A stretch of 64,000 bases of DNA from Prorocentrum cordatum. Taxonomy: Eukaryota; Sar; Dinophyceae; Prorocentrales; Prorocentraceae. The DNA lies in NCBI GenBank assembly GCA_963575745.1, contig CAUYUJ010003944.1, positions 1-64,000 on the forward strand. The letters are read 5' to 3'. Every line of letters begins with the position of its first letter. Positions within the stretch are counted from its first letter, which is position 1. The translations under genes were made by a program, and so were the position numbers. The notes beneath the pieces are model-generated. The model ran no database searches, was not told where the DNA came from, and saw only the letters and a program-made list of their open reading frames with translations. Positions 61,650-64,000 of this stretch are shown piece by piece.

Positions 61650-62070
61650 GTCCCACCCCAAGGAAGTTGAGAACGAAGGGAAAAACGTCGCAGCTAAGTC
61701 GAAGGGCAGCCCCTTCCCCTTATCCCTTCCCTGCTGGGGGGGGTCCTGCGAGGCGGGGATTTATCCATATCCACCGCCTGGGAACCGACGTTCTGGTGCC
61801 CAAGCGGGCGGTGGATATGGATATACTTTGGCCCCGGGGGCCCGAGTAAATCCATATCCACCGCCTGCCGAGGTCCCCGAAAATTGATCCTCCAGGCGGT
61901 GGTCATGTGTAAATTCCCGCCTCGGAAATCCCGGGTCATAATGCCGCACCCCCGGGGGGTCCCATCGGATCCCGGGCGGGGACGGGGGTCGCCGGCGGGG
62001 GATCCCGTGGGAGGTCCCGCCTTCAGGGTCGGCGGCGCCGGCCGTAAGGCCTTTGCAGCGGGCCAGCTTC
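61597..62070 (+). repeat. Dispersed repeat, copy 2 (partner at 7,717-8,190)
   Basis: CTTCGGCGTGTGGAGGCTGT, a (GTC)n run at 61,620-61,650, GTCGAAGGGCAGCCCCTTCC, a G-tract block, and GGTCGGCGGCGCCGGCCGTA-AGGCC, in the same order as copy 1. An extra segment at 61,757-61,900 repeats CCATATCCACCGCCTG three times, once inverted. Confidence 0.75.
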
Positions 62071-62181
62071 TCGCGCCGCGCGGGAGGGAACGCAAGCAGG
62101 AGGACAGGCGGGGCCCAGTGACGGGGGTGATATACCAGCGCGGGGGTAAGCACGAGGGGCAGCGGTGGGGAGTGGCGAGGG

Positions 62182-62344
62182 TTAGGTCGGGCATGTCCCC
62201 CTACAGGCGGTTTCTGGTGGGCGAGAAATAACACATAGTCAAATCATCATCAACAGTGGCCAACAACTGCCCTAAACAATCTCCCCTGACTACTCTTGGA
62301 CTGTTTCTGAACATTCCTCCTGCAGAGGGGCACGCCCGACGTAA
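62182..62344. mobile_element. GGTCGGGCATG-TIR element, 163 bp
   Basis: Left end TTAGGTCGGGCATGTCCCCC with TACAGGCGG, right end CCTCCTGCAGAGGGGCACGC with CCGAC followed by GTAA. The best-preserved left end of the family. Confidence 0.9.
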
Positions 62345-62497
62345 GGCAAGGGGGGTCACAAAAGCCGCTGCTTGTGGGCGGCAGACGACCCCAGTGCGCA
62401 GCAGTGGCTCGGCGAGCGCATGTGCAGCTCCGAGCGCGCTCTCCGAGAGGCCTTAGCCTCAGCAAGGGCTGCGCATGCCGTGGCAATGGACACCCTG

Positions 62498-62708
62498 CGG
62501 TAGGTTCACGCGGCATCGGCGCACGCAAAGGTCTTTGACACAGCGTCGATCGTTCAACCTTGAATCGATCAAGGCCCCGATCGTGCAGGGTTGAATTCCG
62601 TCGGGCCCAGTGGCGTCACCGTGTCCCTCGAAACGTCCGCGTCGCAGAATTCAACCTTGAACGCCTTCGCCGGCGTCGGCGGCGCGCCATCGCCGCATGA
62701 ACCTACCG
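62498..62708. mobile_element. CGGTAGGTTCA-TIR element, 211 bp
   Basis: Left end CGGTAGGTTCACGCGGCATC, right end the reverse complement of CGGTAGGTTCATGCGGCGAT. Internal words TTCAACCTTGAA and GGGTTGAATTC form a second, nested inverted pair. Seen once in this window. Confidence 0.72.
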
Positions 62709-63597
62709 TAACAATCAAAACATTGAATGGAACATGTGATTAAGTTGTTTGAAACATGTTCTAAACCTGCTTAACACGTGTTGTTTCACATGTTTGAGAC
62801 ATGCTTAACACACGTTTAGACATCTAGAAATGATTTGGCGACATGCTTCCTCTCCATGGATCGTCGTCCACAAAGCAAGGAAGGGCGTCCGCCAGCTCTT
62901 CCTCCAGCGAAGCCACGCCTCGGGCTCGAGACCGCCAGAAAGCACGACTTGGCAAACGCATGCTGCGCAGCCAGCCTCGCGGGCCCATCGAACCCCACCG
63001 CGCGCACGTTGCAGAGCGACCCCGCAGCAAGCTCGCTGGGCGACCTGGCCACCTGGCGACATCCCGACAGATAGATGCGCATCGACGCCCTAGAGGCAGC
63101 CAAGAACCCACCGCCACGACGCCGAAATCGAGGGGCGAGGGGGGAGCTCCGCTCCACAGGGGCTTCGGGGGCGAGGAGCGGGTGGCCACCAAGCCCCGAG
63201 CTGTTTCACGGCGATTCTGTGCTCGATCCACCGAGAACCTCATCGTGGAGGCGTGACGCGTGGGCGGAGGATAACGGCCGGGACGGGGCACGCTGCCTTG
63301 TACGTCACCAAGCGTGCCGAAACCGACGGGGGGAGCGCGAGCACCGCTCCCGCGGGGGTGGGGGCGAGAAGCGCGCCCTGCGCCGCGGGCTTGCGAAGGA
63401 GATCCCCCCCGCGCGGCAGCGGCCTGCACGGAGGCGCTCTGCGTCGGGCGCGGCCGGAGAGCTTCACACGGGCCCCTTGGCGCCGTCGAGGGCGGGAGGA
63501 CGCAGCGCGCACCCGGGCCGTAGGTCGGCCCTCGGCTGCCCTGGCAGGCGCTCTCGCGGCGGGCAGCCAGCGAGGGGCGCCCCAAGAGACAACCTTC
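62709..63597. other. Anonymous DNA, no gene recognised
   Basis: 62,735-62,820 repeats ACATGTTT and AACACGTGTT words. From 62,840 to 63,590 GC-rich frames are open on both strands without a family match. Confidence 0.45.
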
Positions 63598-63888
63598 CTC
63601 CTCCTCCTCCTCCTCCTCCTCCTCCTCCTCCTCCTCCTCCTCCTCCTCCTCCTCCTCCTCCTCCTCCTCCCTCCTCCTCCTCCTCCTCCTCCTCCTCCCT
63701 CCTCCTCCTCCTCCTCCTCCTCCTCCTCCTCTCCTCCTCCTCCTCCTCCTCCTCCTCCTCCTCCTCCTCCTCCTCCTCCCTCCCTCCTCCTCCCTCTCCT
63801 CCTCCTCCTCCTCCTCCTCCTCCTCCTCCTCCTCCTCCTCCTCCTCCTCCTCCTCCTCCTCCTCCTCCTCCTCCTCCTCCTCCTCCTC
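63598..63888. repeat. (TCC)n microsatellite, long
   Basis: About 290 bp of nearly pure TCC. The poly-Glu, poly-Arg, poly-Pro and poly-Leu frames are artefacts. Confidence 0.98.
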
Positions 63889-64000
63889 TGTGACCAGCGC
63901 ACTCGCGGAGCGATCAGACATATCGGGTCGGGCGAAAGGGGGGGATAGCAAAGGGGGGGTTTGAGAATCAGCTCATGTAGCTGAGTTCCCTGGCGCCTCC

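Larger units (their letters stand above)
58551..61661 (-). mobile_element. Decayed Ty1/copia-type retrotransposon (pol region)
   Basis: On the minus strand, in order: a methyltransferase-like module (about 61,150-60,462), an interval full of stops (60,461-60,035), RT N-terminal part (60,034-59,675), RT catalytic part (59,530-59,198) and RNase H (59,189-58,551). The domain style matches an abundant dinoflagellate copia-type family. Base composition is more AT-rich than the rest of the window. Gag, protease and integrase were not recognised and no LTRs were found. Each domain is in a different frame from the next. Confidence 0.78.

Overview
The window reads as nuclear DNA of a dinoflagellate. 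Three things support this. A 40S ribosomal protein S23 gene (RPS23/uS12) on the minus strand is preceded by a near-exact genomic copy of the dinoflagellate spliced leader. The introns of that gene use three donor types (GT, GC and GA) under the dinoflagellate AG|G rule. The retroelements are of kinds I associate with dinoflagellate genomes. The genus cannot be fixed from the sequence. Identifications come from protein families recognised by eye; no search was run.

Layout. 1-6,640: trinucleotide arrays (GTA, GAC, TCC/GGA) and anonymous DNA. 6,640-12,430: a composite repeat region built from a few modules copied several times. 12,514-15,229: remnants of a LINE on the minus strand. 15,230-24,700: duplicated blocks, minisatellites and microsatellites, with one weak ORF candidate. 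24,781-26,862: the RPS23 gene with four exons, three introns, tandem relic spliced leaders and a trans-splice acceptor. 27,750-36,400: short inverted-repeat elements of at least five families, a 324-bp foldback, degenerate CCCTAA-like repeats and more microsatellites. 36,420-40,640: a GC-rich satellite of about 140 bp per unit, split by a 5'-truncated LINE that ends in a hairpin and an A-run. 42,275-48,990: a tyrosine-recombinase retrotransposon (Gag, RT, RNase H, recombinase, methyltransferase-like domain) with split direct repeats, broken by frameshifts and with a His codon at the likely recombinase nucleophile. 49,000-58,050: tandem repeats, a near-perfect 190-bp palindrome, inverted-repeat elements and anonymous DNA. 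58,551-61,661: a decayed Ty1/copia-type element that also appears to carry a methyltransferase-like module. 61,600-64,000: repeats and a long TCC array.

Only RPS23 looks like a working host gene. Its exons are recognisable as S23 up to the stop codon once the three introns are removed. The rest is mobile DNA, relics of it, and low-complexity sequence. The main biological interest is how RPS23 is built: relic leaders suggest past reinsertion of a processed mRNA, and all three introns contain palindromic or inverted-repeat DNA, which suggests that introns have since been gained from hairpin-type elements.
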